From: Sambucus nigra
Taxonomy: Eukaryota > Streptophyta > Magnoliopsida > Dipsacales > Adoxaceae
Direction of reading: 5' to 3'
Length of the DNA: 64,000 nucleotides
NCBI GenBank assembly: GCA_949130495.1
Contig: OX422222.1
Coordinates: forward strand, 102,785,709-102,849,708
In this document: in pieces, positions 13,011 through 24,534 of the stretch
Position numbering within the stretch: the stretch's first letter is position 1
Layout of the letters: each line of letters starts with the position of its first letter
The notes under the pieces: generated by a model
The model's database searches: none
The model's input: the letters and a program-made list of their open reading frames with translations, nothing else
Told to the model about the DNA's origin: nothing
Program-made: the position numbers and the translations under genes

Positions 13011-13370
13011 CCTATTTAATTTGGTATATGATCTATGAGGTAGCTTCTCAAACCACTTTTGGGCAACATCGTGAAAGCTCGAAGGGAAGATTCGACACAT
13101 GAGCGCATCATTGCGACTCCATAGAGTCATAGCTTTCCTGTATTGCCTAACATGGTTGATTGGGTCAGTCTTCCCATCGTAAATCTTGAACCTCGGATCT
13201 GACGCCGTGATAAGCTGGGTGCTGGTCCATCTCCCTCGAGACCAAACTCCGTATATCATCGTTCTGTCGATCCAGACTCTTTTAACGATGAGTTGGTTGC
13301 AGTCATTCGGAATGGTTATCATCTGACCAGTGCTTCTCAGTTCTTTCTGACCCACGCCTCGGGCTCCTTC
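13011..13370 (-). pseudogene. Ty3/gypsy gag fragment (Tat-like)
   Basis: Minus-strand translation from 13355 gives 'DPRFKIYDGKTDPINHVRQY', then 'CRIFPSSF' and 'AQKWFEKLP'. This is the retrotransposon gag core of plant Tat/Retand-type elements (Y-D-G-x-x-D-P...H then L/M-C-R-x-F-P...A-x-x-W-F-x-x-L). The C-terminal side is cut where the LTR fragment begins at about 13010, so about 110 residues survive. A primer site and LTR on the same strand lie upstream at 13756 and 13775, which gives the usual 5' LTR-PBS-leader-gag order. Confidence 0.75.
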
Positions 13371-13755
13371 CTTGGCTTCGAGAATTTATCGCCTGAGGTA
13401 TAGGAGTCTGGTTGTGGCATCATCTTTTGCTTTAATGGAGCTCTCTCTCCATTCTTTCTAGTTTCCACTTTAGGCAAGAATTTTTATCTTGGCGGCGAGT
13501 ATCATGCTCCTGCTCTTAGAGTCTAGCTTCATAGGTGTTTATCAATCTAGAGATCTGTGTGGACCTGAGCAGCCCCTGGCTTTTTGCGGAGACTTGCCTT
13601 TCCTGGCGAAGTCTTGGATTTGAATGACGAATCGTAGACCTTACCCTTGGAGGGTTAGGTTGTTACTGAATGTCACCTACTTGAGGGATGCTATTGTTAT
13701 AATAGGACATTTTTGGTTCTTATTGATGAAGGTTTTCATGGGAATTACAATCGGT

Positions 13756-13773
13756 TCCCACAGATGACGCCAA
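13756..13773 (-). other. Primer binding site of the Tat-like fragment
   Basis: On the minus strand the sequence is TGGCGTCATCTGTGGGAA, close to the TGGCGCCGTCTGTGGGAA common at this place in plant gypsy elements. It lies just after an LTR ending in CACA. One or two bases differ from the tRNA 3' end, as expected for an old copy. Confidence 0.7.
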
Positions 13774-13774
13774 T

Positions 13775-14190
13775 TGTGATTATAAAAATCACAACAAAAA
13801 CAGTAATGAAAGAAAACAATCACCAGGAAAAGAAGAACACCAAACAATCACAATCATAACACAAGAATTTATATTGTTCACCAAATTACCTACGTCCATG
13901 GAGAGGTCTACTTGTAGTATTAAGTAACTCTCGAGATGGTTTTTTCTATATGCCCTTATGCCCCGGCCTAGGGGTACATTATATATTCAATTAATTAAAA
14001 GTGTTCGTAACTAACACATTGATCATGTATCCCTTGAATATCTCCCTGAGATTTTTGGGGCTAGACTCGATCATATCATCAAATGCAACTTCTTAAACAA
14101 GGCTCATAATCTAGGATGTAAACCTGATTAGCTCAGTTGGGCTTGGCCGGCTACTTTTATGGGCTTGATCGACACAATAGGAACCCATAC
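13775..14190 (-). repeat. 5' LTR of the Tat-like fragment
   Basis: The LTR end (TGTGATTAT on the plus strand, ...ATAATCACA on the minus strand) touches the primer site. The interior has the 'CTACGTCCATGGAGAGG' type of block often seen in Tat LTRs. The outer end is not certain; a candidate is TGTGTCGATCAAGCCC at about 14190. 14200-14590 holds nothing I can name. Confidence 0.5.
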
Positions 14191-14589
14191 ATATAAAATA
14201 GGGTAATTCGCACGGTTGTGACCCCCCAGGCACACGTTGTCAGAATTTAAAAGAGGGAAGTCTATTGATTTTCTAATTTTAGTTCAAATCAACCCTAAAG
14301 CTTAAGGCCTGGGTAAAATCGCCCCTAAAAATCATTTTCTCCCATGGCATGTCACTTTGATCACATATTGAGAGATTTTTGCGTGGTTTGTGATATCCAG
14401 ATCTAGATTTTATAGATTTGTGCCATTTGTCTGATTTCATGTGGTTAAGTATTCGATTCTATTTGAGTTTAGTTTATTTTTTTTCTTTGAGTGTTTTTAG
14501 GTTGAATATAATCTTGTAGGAGTTGATTGGGTGATTTTATTAGATTTTTAGTTATTTTGGGCTACTAGATTTGAAGGTTTTATGTACGT

Positions 14590-15903
14590 TTGGTGATTCA
14601 ACCCTATGTTTTGCATTTAATTATAACTATTCCATATTTTGCAATAGGTGTTGAGAGAAAAAAAGCTACGAAGCAAGTTCGTGTTCCATCTAGTGGAGCG
14701 GGAGAGACTTCTCGACTGCGAGAGTATTCTTCAACATCACGACCATCACATCGTGGTCTGACCCCGAATGCCTCTTCTGTGGTTCTAGGCACATAGTCTC
14801 AAGCCTATAGTGTTGAATTTTCTATAAATGGTTCAATGTTGTCTGTGGCATTATTATCTCGTGCCATCATTGTTGAGAGAGATAAAATTTATCTCTTCTT
14901 GGGAGGAGTGATGAGGGGTTGCATCTCTTATCTTGTATTAAAGTTATTTGTTATTCTCCATTCATCGAACCATGTGGTATGGTCAATATTTCTCTTATTC
15001 ACGTGTTTTATGTGAACATTATTTTTCCTCATAACACTACATATGTTGTAGATTCCTTTGTATGAGGTGCTTCCATTGAGATTACATGTGATGATCTTGC
15101 ATCTTATTTAAGTCATAAGACTCGCATATTTATGATAGGTTATGACGCATATTTCATACCTATTTGCTTCCTTTATTTATCCAGTATAATATAGATCAAT
15201 GTTATTCTATAATAAATTTCTTTGTTATTTACAACCTTATGACACAATGTCGCACAACTAACTTTCGTTACCATAATGGTAGGTTGATTTATGCACTAAC
15301 ACATGGTCAGGTGATCGACTATCCCAAATTGATTATTTAGGTGATGAGAAGAGCTATCACAGAATCATGGGGTGATGCTTTTCCTCACTAGATGTTGATT
15401 ATAGGGTATTTGTATTCATTAGGATTTCGTAGAATACATCACGATGAGAAATAGAGAGAGACACTATTATGATTACTATGTGACTTCTTTGCGATTAGTA
15501 GGTCAGACTGCAAATCACCCTACTAGACAATGAATTGATCCCAGTTCCTCAACACCAACAAAGTGATCGAACATTTATCAATTCGCAGTTTTCTTTTATG
15601 AGATTTTAATTTGGGAAATGTGCATTGAGATGTATGTCAGTGTCACTACATGGCGAGCAGTGATCAACAACAAAATAGTCTTCCAACATATGCAACTTTT
15701 ATTTCTAATTATATGGGGAGATCTCAATAAGTTCACTACTTTTTTCCCAAGGTTCCTCCACTAGTTGCTACCCCTTCACATGTTCATGTTCCATGGCCAT
15801 CTATCATTTATGAGAAGAAGGTGGAGGATAACGATGATGGCAATAAAGAGACAGATGATGGAGATGATGATAATGTTAAGTATGATGATATGTACGACCA
15901 ATA
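14590..15903 (+). pseudogene. Decayed 'putative plant transposon protein' ORF (Transposase_32-like)
   Basis: Several frames must be joined, so this is broken. 14650-14796 is a basic, serine-rich start ('GVERKKATKQVRVPSSG'), preceded by an AG acceptor-like site. 14990-15220 reads 'HVFYVNI', then 'DSFV', a stop, and 'GASIEITCDDLASYL'. 15251-15453 reads 'GRLIYALTHGQVIDYPKLII', a stop, then 'VMRRAI', another stop and 'YLYSLGFRR'. 15756-15903 is an acidic tail ending 'DDMYDQ'. FY-N, V-x-G-x-x-I/V, LIYALxxGxxID and a late YLYxLG are the landmarks of the plant Transposase_32 domain carried as an extra ORF by several LTR elements. The Athila third ORF at 22672-23847 shows the same landmarks. The family assignment is by eye. 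Confidence 0.55.
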
Positions 15904-16435
15904 GAGTTTATATGTTTATATTTATATTCATTTTTATAGTACCACCTCTGGTGATTTGATAATCTTTTTTGTATTTTATATTTGTACCATTTCTTGTTGT
16001 TACTTTGATACATTTGGATATTGTGGATACTTGAATAGTTGTCATTTTTCAATGGATATTATCCCATTGTGTATGGATTTTATTTATTTCATCCATATCT
16101 CTCGTGTGAGATTTCAATATTCTTGATATGTTCGTGATTTATATCCATTCATTATCATATGATCTCATTTTACTGGTTTGATCCTATGTTATCTCATATC
16201 CTTATTTTGTGCTCATCATTAGATATAATAAATCCTCTAGTTTATTTTTTGAGATTCATGTTGTGATATTGTAATTCACATGTATATATGCTCATTTGTT
16301 GATTCACGCGCTATAGCTTGGTTATTCACATATTTACTAACTTTTTTTTTGCTAGTCTTTCTTATTTATGTGTCTTTGATCTTCCATTCTATACACATTA
16401 TCTATCTTTTAGTTTTATCTTTAACTTTTCAAGTC

Positions 16436-16775
16436 AAAAAGGGGGAGAAAACATTATTTAGTTTGAGATTAAAGATGAGAAAAATTATTCCTTGGTTTAT
16501 CCTTTGGGTAAAAAGTGGAGTAAGTTTCCTTTCACTTAATAAGGGGGAGAAAGTAATGTCCATGATAGGGGAGTTGTTGTTTGTCTTTGGGTTTCCTACA
16601 TAAGAGGAATATCTTTGTTACATTTTATTACTCACACGCTTTATCACTTGGTATCTTGATATTAAATGATGCTTGTATTTAACATATTCTTTTTTCACAT
16701 GATCACATGCTTTATCCCATGTTTTATCTCATCTATGTCTTTGATAACTATCGGAGGGTTCCCATATAGGGGGAG
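16436..16775 (+). other. Repeated polypurine tracts (AGGGGGAG)
   Basis: AAAAAGGGGGAGAAA at 16436, AAGGGGGAGA at 16541 and AGGGGGAG at 16768. Such serial tracts downstream of the extra ORF are known from SIRE-like and related plant LTR elements, where the last acts as the plus-strand primer. They support reading 14590-16775 as the 3' end of a plus-strand retroelement. Confidence 0.5.
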
Positions 16776-19326
16776 TTTTTCGTTGTTCATGCTATTGCCT
16801 GCATGATTCTTCTTATTGTTTCACATGATTTTAGGCTTAACATTGATAATTTCAACTCCTTCCCATTATTCAAATTAAACATTTTGCCGAGTCATTGGTA
16901 TTAAGGATCATTGTACATACCTTACTACTACTCTCACTATGTGGATAGTGAGGTGTGAGTCTTGTGCGGGTAATAAGATCATTTTGGGTTTTGGGGTTTT
17001 TTCTCCACGGAATAACCAAAGGGATAGATTTAAAATGTATTTTTGTATTAGCATTAGTTGTCTAGATTCTCGTGACAAAACATTTGAGTCGTTGGATGTT
17101 TTTAGGCATATAAACTTGATTCGTTATGAGTGAGGCACAATCATTTTTATTACATTAGACTTAGATTAACCTTTGTATACTAAAATATATTCCAGGCCAC
17201 TCATTAGAATCTTTCGCTGGTGTACATATGTATTAGAATGAAGTTTATATAATTTTTATATATGTTGTGAATTTTAAATGGATAAACACATGTGTGCATG
17301 ACCTTTTCTAAAAATTCATGGGGAATTTTGAAAATGTTTGAATAAGTGATTTAAAACGAACCTAGAGAACTTTTTAAATTGTTTTGGGAGTTAGATTTGC
17401 TTTTGAAACTTGTTAAAACATTTTAAAGATGTGTTATTCATTAACCGTTCACACGACTTTGTTTCGAGACCGTGCACACGACGACATTTGCACGTATCCA
17501 TAATGTGCCTGTGCGGATGAATTTGGCCATGCTTACTTAGTGCATTGAAAGTTCACAAGATAAACTTGATCCGTGCACATAGCGGACCCAAATTTTGAAA
17601 ATTAGTTATTTAAAGTCCAATGGTCCTCCCATTTTTTAGAAAAGTTGAGCTTTATACTATTTAAATATCTTCCAAGCAATTTTCAAAAGTTGAGAGCTCA
17701 TTTATTTCTCTTCAAACTAATTATAGCTTGTTCTTTAGTATTTATAAACTTTTCTATATGATTTATCCAAAGTATTTTTGAGAGAATTGAGAGTGAATTT
17801 ACTCATACCATTAGCTTTGGTTAAGTTATTATACATCTACGGAATTTTTTGATCATTTACACCGTGATCTAACATTGATGGAATTTCAATTTATTTAAGA
17901 AATAAAAGTGTGGTTTGACTTCTAAGAAAAAAATTGGCTTCTTCGTTCATAACATGGAGCTTGTGGTGGATTCTCATTGATTGTTGGAGAAAGTAAAAAG
18001 GTTCATAGTCTACAAGCTCGTAGAGATTGTGTGAAAGGGACCTTATTGTATTTTGTAAAATTTCTTTTCAAGTACAAATGATAATTGGAGAGTGTTAAGG
18101 ATTTTTATCCCTAGGTGAGTTTTTTTTCTCATAAACCTCATCTTGTTCTTTCTTTTGAATATTTTATATCAAATTATAGATACTTGATAACACACATCAC
18201 ATAAATATAATTTTCATCTTTTGAACTTGCCTTAAATTTTGTTATCTGTGTTAGATCTAGGTTTCACCAGTATATTCACGCAATTCCATTGGGAATGAGT
18301 GATTCAAGACAATTGAAAATGGTTTTATTAAATCACGTTGTGAGAATTTTAAAATTGGAATCAATTTTGTAAAAATTAAAACATTGACCTTATAAGGCAT
18401 TAAAACCTACCACCCCTATAAGTTTCGTGTAGATGCTTACTTGACTATATCACACACTTTTCTCACATCAACGAGCATACTCGAAAGAGCCAAAAGCACC
18501 GTTTTCCACAAGATCTTCCTCTAAGATATTCTTAGGTTTTGTATCAAGTACACATTTTTTACTAACATTGGGCTTGAAGTAACTACTTGACCCCATGAGA
18601 GCGTGATACCTAGTCTATTATCTTTTAAACACTTCCAAAATAGAAATATAATATACGTAAGTGTTCCCTACTCTTACAAACCAAAAGTAAGATCTTTGAA
18701 AAATCCTTTTGCTAAATAAAACATTTCATATATTTTCAAGCATATTTTTAGTCATATCATTTAAGATCTATAAGTCATTGGTTTGGGGGTTTTCTCTACA
18801 AAAAACCTTACATATTAATTTACTCATCTTTGTGATCCAAAACTAACTTTCAAAACTATTTTGTCCGTGAGTAAATATATTATCTTCTTTGGATGGAAAA
18901 ATTCATTCAAGGATTTAAAGAACCTTCATTTCTTGGAACAAGTTGCTTAATTTTTAAAGAATAAAGTTTAGGCGAGAGATTTGACGACATTGTTCATAAA
19001 CCAAAATCGGTGGAGGTTATATAGTGTTCTTTAATGGTACAGGCACTTTTTGGAGGATATGGTGTGAAAGAGATTCTAGTCGGTCATAACATCCTGTGGT
19101 TGTAACTATTCATCTTCTAGATGTAATATCTCAATCATAGTGCATTTGGCATTCTTATTGGCCAAAGTCTTTTTTCTGTGTGTGGGTTCTCCTCTCTCAC
19201 ATCTAGTTTTGTTCTTATTGTACTTTTTTTAACATTTTTAAGAATCATTGGAATAACTAAAGAAGATAAAATTTGGGATTCTAAAATCTAGCAGGATATT
19301 TTGTTACATAGACTTTTGTACTATTA
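16776..19326. other. Non-coding, LTR-like debris
   Basis: No ORF of note. 17450-17590 carries a cluster of CGTGCACACG/GTGCGGA-type motifs, and 17700-18130 has promoter/leader texture, so this is probably the LTR belonging to the tracts at 16436-16775. I cannot set its ends. 18480-19326 shows nothing recognisable. The Athila element interrupts it at 19331. Confidence 0.4.
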
Positions 19327-19331
19327 AACTC
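19327..19331. other. Target site duplication, left copy (AACTC)
   Basis: AACTC directly outside the left LTR equals AACTC at 31859-31863 directly outside the right LTR. Five bases is the standard duplication for gypsy integrases. It proves one insertion event for 19332-31858. Confidence 0.93.
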
Positions 19332-20930
19332 TGACACGACTACGAATGTGTCTCAGAAGTGCGTTCTCTCTAGGTTCAAGTGCAAGCCTGTCACGTTACT
19401 AATAAACCCGGTAAGTCGGGATCGTTTCTACAAGGAAATAGGATAATGGAATTGTAACGACGTTGGACATATGAATGAATCCTAACTCTGACTCTAAAGA
19501 AAAAGGAAAGGATGATTGGTATGAGAATTTACTACAACTAAATGCAATTTTGAAAATATTTAACAAATGAACTTAAGTACGAATGAAATGCAACTATTCT
19601 AAATTACCTAAAATACTAACAATGAATGATTTAAAAATTCGAACTAGGTGATGAGAAAAACAGGACATGAATAGAATCCCCCAACCCTATTGTATTGATG
19701 GTATAAAACTAATCGTAAATTTAAATGATTAATTACACCAAGAATTTAGTACTCCCAAGCATTATGTATATGAGGTTCAAGGCTGCACCATACTTAATCA
19801 GAGGACGAGTAAATCGGTATTACAATAGTTACATTCAAATTGTATTCTAAAGCATCCCGATTACCCGGAAGCAAACGGGATCCAAATATCTACAATTATC
19901 GCGTTTCTACACAATACGATCGTAATCAAATCAATAAATTTAGATGATTACTTTTATACACATACAAGTACCACATCGGGTTGGGTTCATCCATCCCGAC
20001 CCTTAAAAGTCTAGCCTACCATGATGAAAGTAATGAAACTATTTTAGAATTGCAGGAAGTCATGATTAAACTAAGGAAAAATTGAATAATGATGTAAACG
20101 GGAAATTAGACAGAGGAAATTACTCACTAATCTTACCAAAGCACTCAAAGCATTAACTACAATTACTTGTAATCACAGAAATCTGAACAATCTTCAATCT
20201 TGGAATTAAAATTATAAGTTATCTTCAAACTAGGGGTTTTCTGAAAAGAATGGAAAATTAGATAAATTTCCCTTCCTTTAGAATGATAATAAATCGGGTT
20301 TAAATACCCTACAAAGCTCCAAGAGTTTCAGCTGAACTAGGACTCTCCATTAGAGGAGGAGTAAAAAATAAAAATTCGACAGTTAGACTGGTCCGGTCCT
20401 CCTTCGGTTCGATTTGGATGGAATCCAGATCGGTTCGTTTATTTCTTAGACGGATCGATTTGATCCGGATCGGCTCGTTTATTTTCCTTCAGCTTCGATC
20501 CGTCTTCGGTCTGGGGTTCACTGGAAATTGGCATTTCGGATTGGTCCGGATTTCCTTTAACTTTTTCTTCTGCCTTTGACTGCTCATAACTTTCACACCG
20601 GGACTTCGATTGAGGTACCGTTTCTTCCTATGTGCTCGTGAACTTGATATCTTCAACTTTTCTTTAGATGCCTCATCCGAATTCTGGGTAAAAATTACAA
20701 TTTTGCCCTTTTGACTTTCGTTATTTTCTTTCTCGATTCTTCCGATAACTTTCTTTCTTTAATTGACATCAAATACCTTTAAAATCAGTACGAAATACCA
20801 GAAACTCGGGGTAATCATTAGAATAATTCAGTAGCAAGATTATGAGATAAAATCAAATCGATTACGGTGTTCGAGGTGCTAAAAGTAACTTAATTAAAGG
20901 GATAAATTGTGCAGAATTTATGCCTAATCA
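19332..20930 (-). repeat. 3' LTR of the Athila-type element
   Basis: It reads TGATTAGGCATAAATTC...TCGTGTCA on the minus strand. It aligns along its length with 30250-31858. It contains a stretch near 20340-20540 rich in CCGGATC/GGTTCG motifs, as do the other LTRs of this family. Confidence 0.95.
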
Positions 20931-20945
20931 CATCCCCCTAACTTA
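20931..20945 (-). other. Polypurine tract of the Athila-type element
   Basis: On the minus strand it reads TAAGTTAGGGGGATG directly before the 3' LTR. The sister copies at 48802 and 55294 have AGTTAGGGGGG in the same place. Confidence 0.88.
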
Positions 20946-22500
20946 GAACTTTGCGCTTCCCAAGGAATGTAAAAGAATCCCAGCAAGGCTCAACTCTTGA
21001 AAATCATTTTATTGGGATAGAATACCTTTTTTCACGGGCAAGCGATTGCATTGAGCATATGCAACAAGCCTTTAAACCCTTCGGTTACCCTAGTAGGACG
21101 AGCTGTGTCTCGTGAGGGTTTGCAGAGAATATACCCACAAAATTCGACTCAAAGAAACTTCAAAATACGCAAAAATTGTATAATTCAAACTTTTCCAGAA
21201 AATAATCATCATCAAGTCATGCTCAAGGGTCTCAAATCATAGTGCGTGTGTGCGAAGCCTGAAATTTAACCGCGAATTTCCACTGATTTAACATTACGTT
21301 ACTTATCTGAAAATTCGTTTTGATTTCAAATTCTCACGGGATACTCTCAAAAATGAATCTCTCGGATTATGGCTATTCTCTTGGCATGCGTGATATAAAG
21401 AGTAAATATATTGGATGCAAATTCACGCACACAAGTAGAAAGACGAAAATTTTATAGTGATAAGATCTCATCAATGGAATACGGTTTTTCAAAACGGGAA
21501 CATTGCCACTTATTCACACATTCAATATCTTTTATTATCTTTTGGTGTCTTAGCTCTCCATGCAGTAATCAATTTAGCATTCCGGACTCGATTAGAACTT
21601 TTTCGGGTTTTAAGGTATATTGGGTAAAATGAAAATGGTAGGAAATTTCAGAATATGAAATTTTTTTCTTATGATGTCCGTTAGTGCTTTCTCTGGGCTT
21701 CTTGCTCATTTTTTCTTCTTTTTCTCTATTTTTTTTTCTATATTTCACTTCTTTTCTTTTCTGGAAATTTTTGTTAAGCATACTTATTTTTTTCTTTCCC
21801 TTTTTTCTGCACTTTTTGGACTTTATTCGATAAATATTCGATTTTCTCAATTACTGGCTTTTTGGGTTTTTCGGGTTGTCAAACGAAAGGAAAAATTATT
21901 CGACTCAATTTGGGTTACAAAAGGGATAATTTTTCGCAACTTTTTATGGCCGATATTTTTGGGTAACAAATGGGTGCCTACTTTATTGTCCAAAATACTA
22001 ATTGCATTACCTTATGCCTCTTGAGATTAATTTAATTTAGAGATTTATAGCGTGCTTTGTACGACAATATCACACACATTTATCAAAACCTATCAAAATA
22101 AAAGGATTGAGATCCTCGATGACTTTTTAAACGCTAAAAAGATCTTTGAGTTAACAATTAACTCGGATTGATTTATAATTTTCACAAAGATGAAAGGCTC
22201 GAATCTCATCGAGTTTGTTAATCTCCACACTTATTCGTTAAGCGTCAATTTTCGCACAATTTCGATCTTTGGTCAATTTCGGCTTTGTGTAATGTGTTTT
22301 TACAATTTCAGACTTTAACCGACTTTTAATGATATTTTTGAAAATTTTCAATTTTAATTTTTATTTATTTTGAACGAAATTATTTTTGAGTTTTTCAAAA
22401 TTTTATGATTTTTTTTAAATTTCTGTGCATTTTGAAAATTTGTGAAGTTTTTAGAAATGAGCACTTATGCCCTAACTAAGACTTTTGCATTGTCCTCAAG
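20946..22500 (-). other. Long 3' non-coding region of the Athila-type element
   Basis: About 1.5 kb between the third ORF and the PPT has no credible ORF but aligns block by block with 47262-48813 and 53760-55293. Shared blocks include 'CGAATAAGTGCGGAGATTGA', 'AAAGCACGCTA', the 'GGGATAATTTTTC' block and 'GCACTAAGGGACATCATAAG'. The segment 22466-22500 (minus strand TTGAGGACAATGCAAAAGTC) is the typical Athila block just downstream of the last ORF. Open stretches here on either strand (21569-22024) are shadows. Confidence 0.8.
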
Positions 22501-22671
22501 CAAAAAAGGACTAAAATGTAAACAATGAAAAATATTAAGTGCGATACATGAAACAAACAAATGGAGAAAATGCAGATTTTTATAAAACAGGACTGTGGTA
22601 CAAAAACCGGAAACAACATACACCATGTGAACAAGGAAAACAACTAAAAACTGTCACAAATGACAAAAGCT

Positions 22672-23847
22672 TCACTGGGGTGGTGGGTGGGAAGATCTGG
22701 GCGCGTCAGGGCCATAAGGGTCATAAAAGTAGGATGGCAATGGCTCGTTGGGATCCCCTTGGCGTCGGTACAAGTACGCTTGGAAACGAAACAACATGCT
22801 TCTATTGCGACGGTAGTCAGTCATAAAGTTCCTGAATCGCGTTTCCAGGGCCAACATACGATTAGTGAGGTCGCTACCCACCTATTCAAAATCTGGGTCG
22901 TCTTCTTCTTCGGCTGACTCTTCATCCACACCCACGTCTCCCATCTCTACATCAGGACCTGCCTCTTCTTCTTCCTCTTCCTCACTCGAGGCAGCATCGC
23001 CCTAGTCATCACTTCCACGCCTCACCCGAAGGATGGCAAGATGTTTGGCGCTCCGAGTGCGAGTTCCCTGTGCAAAAGGACCGGGGAGGCGAGTATGGTC
23101 AAGAGGCGCCTCAATGCTAGTGTCCTTAAGAAAGGAGGTAATCAAGCGTGCATAAGGAAGTGGTGCTTCACCTTTATCATCCATGGGTGGAATGAGGATG
23201 CCAGCGTATAGGGTGCGAGCCAGGTTAATTTGAGTGTGGGGATCGAAGAGGTGGTAGGTCAATATGTCTTGACGGGACGCATTGCGGGATCGTTGGACAT
23301 TTGCAAAACGTTAGCACACACAATTTGGAATGTGAGGCATTCTTTCTCGTTAAGTCGGCCAACAACGACAGTCTCCCCCCTCCATACAACATCGGGGGCA
23401 ATTCGCTCTATAATCAGTTCCTTGGCTACCGGGGCGACATTCCTTGGTATGTGTAATCTTGTACATCGGGAACGTCGTATTCGCCCACCTTCGCAATGAG
23501 AAGGGCCAAAGTAAAGGGAATGATGTTACCGTCAACATAGGCTTGAGACTCAAATTGGCCCGTTCGAACAAGGGAGCCATAGAAGGAGCAGACCTCGGTG
23601 GCCCAAACCGCCTCGTAGGGTTCATTAAGGAAACGAAACCAACCCATAGGCATGAAGAGAGCGATGACGAAATTGGGCAGCCCTGCCCATTGGACAGAGC
23701 GCTCCATGTGGAGTTTACGATCCAGACCAAAGAAACGAGTGCACCAACGCTCCTCTTGGCGGGAGAGGAATTCACCATGGCCGGAGGGTAGGATTTCAGT
23801 TGAGTCGTATTTGACGGGGGGGGGGGGGGTGGGGCTCTTTGGGCCAT
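22672..23847 (-). pseudogene. Third ORF of the Athila-type element (env-position / Transposase_32-like)
   Basis: Three minus-strand segments make one decayed ORF. 23803-23426 reads 'GEFLSRQEERW', then 'MERSVQWAGL', 'MGWFRFLN', 'EVCSFYGSL' and 'YVDGNIIPFTLALL'. A frameshift near 23430 leads to 'AKELIIERIAPDVVW' and another near 23270 to 'NLARTLYAGILIPPMDDKGE' and 'LPYARLITSFL'. The same frame then gives an acidic run (SSEEEEEEEAGPDVEMG) and a tail 'MLALETRFRNFM', ending at 22672. In-frame stops lie near 23002 and 22881. GW-x-FL, FY-x-L, V-x-G-x-I and a late LP-x-x-LIT fit the plant Transposase_32 domain. No signal peptide or membrane segment supports an envelope role. A run of 14 G at 23815-23829 near the start may cause slippage. 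Confidence 0.6.
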
Positions 23848-24534
23848 TGGGAAAAGGAGACGTTGCTGGAAAAAAAAATAAGTAGGGAGAAGATAGGAGG
23901 GATGTGGTTGGAGGTGTGGAGGAAAATGGGGGAATTGAGTGTGTATTTATAAGTGAGGGGTGGGTAGGGTTTTAAAATTGGAGGGAAAGGGTTTGGAGGG
24001 AAAGAGGGTATGTATTTGGGAGGGAAATTGAAGGGTTGGGTATGGTGGGAGGAATTGGGAGGGAAGGTAAGGGATTGAGGATAAGGGGGGTGCACCTAGG
24101 GAAAGGGGGAAGACTGCAAAAACCGGACCGATCCGACGACCAGACTGGTCCGATCCTTTTAATTTTTGAGATTTTTAATTACCGGATCGATCCGGATCTA
24201 AAAGAAATGAACCGATCTGGTTCGGACCCGTCTGGTCCAAAAATAAAAGAATTGCTCTTCTCTGGGAGTTTTCGACTCTCCGCACTGCTTCCTATCAATT
24301 TTTGGCTCAAAACCCTCTCTCTACCAATGGTCAATGCAACTTGAATCAATTTCCCAAAACATGCGAATGCTCTCACCTTATTGCACCCTAATCCTAGGCA
24401 CTCTCACTACTTACATGGCTCTCGTCTACTATACACAAGAATTCACCCCATACGCGTCGGGGGTGCGATGACCTCACTGTAGAAACTCACTCTACCTCGT
24501 AAATGGGGTTCGATAATCAAACGGTGTCGACTTC
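23848..24534 (-). other. Spacer between pol and the third ORF
   Basis: No gene. 24120-24240 contains a cluster of CCGGATCGATCCGG-type palindromic motifs like those in the LTRs of the same element. 24440-24534 has a counterpart at 53570-53625 in the composite element ('GTCATCGCACCC..GACGCG'). Confidence 0.6.

Noticed and set aside
14124..14150. tRNA-like D-arm motif (TTAGCTCAGTTGG)
   Set aside because: No matching acceptor stem, anticodon arm or GGTTCGAATCC-type T arm around it; chance similarity within an LTR.
23444..23791. Open frames on the plus strand opposite the third ORF
   Set aside because: Shadow frames of the real minus-strand ORF; they have no motif and are not kept in relatives.
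22672..23847. A retroviral-type envelope protein
   Set aside because: The position after pol invites it, but I see no signal peptide, cleavage site or membrane anchor; the landmarks fit the plant Transposase_32-like ORF better.
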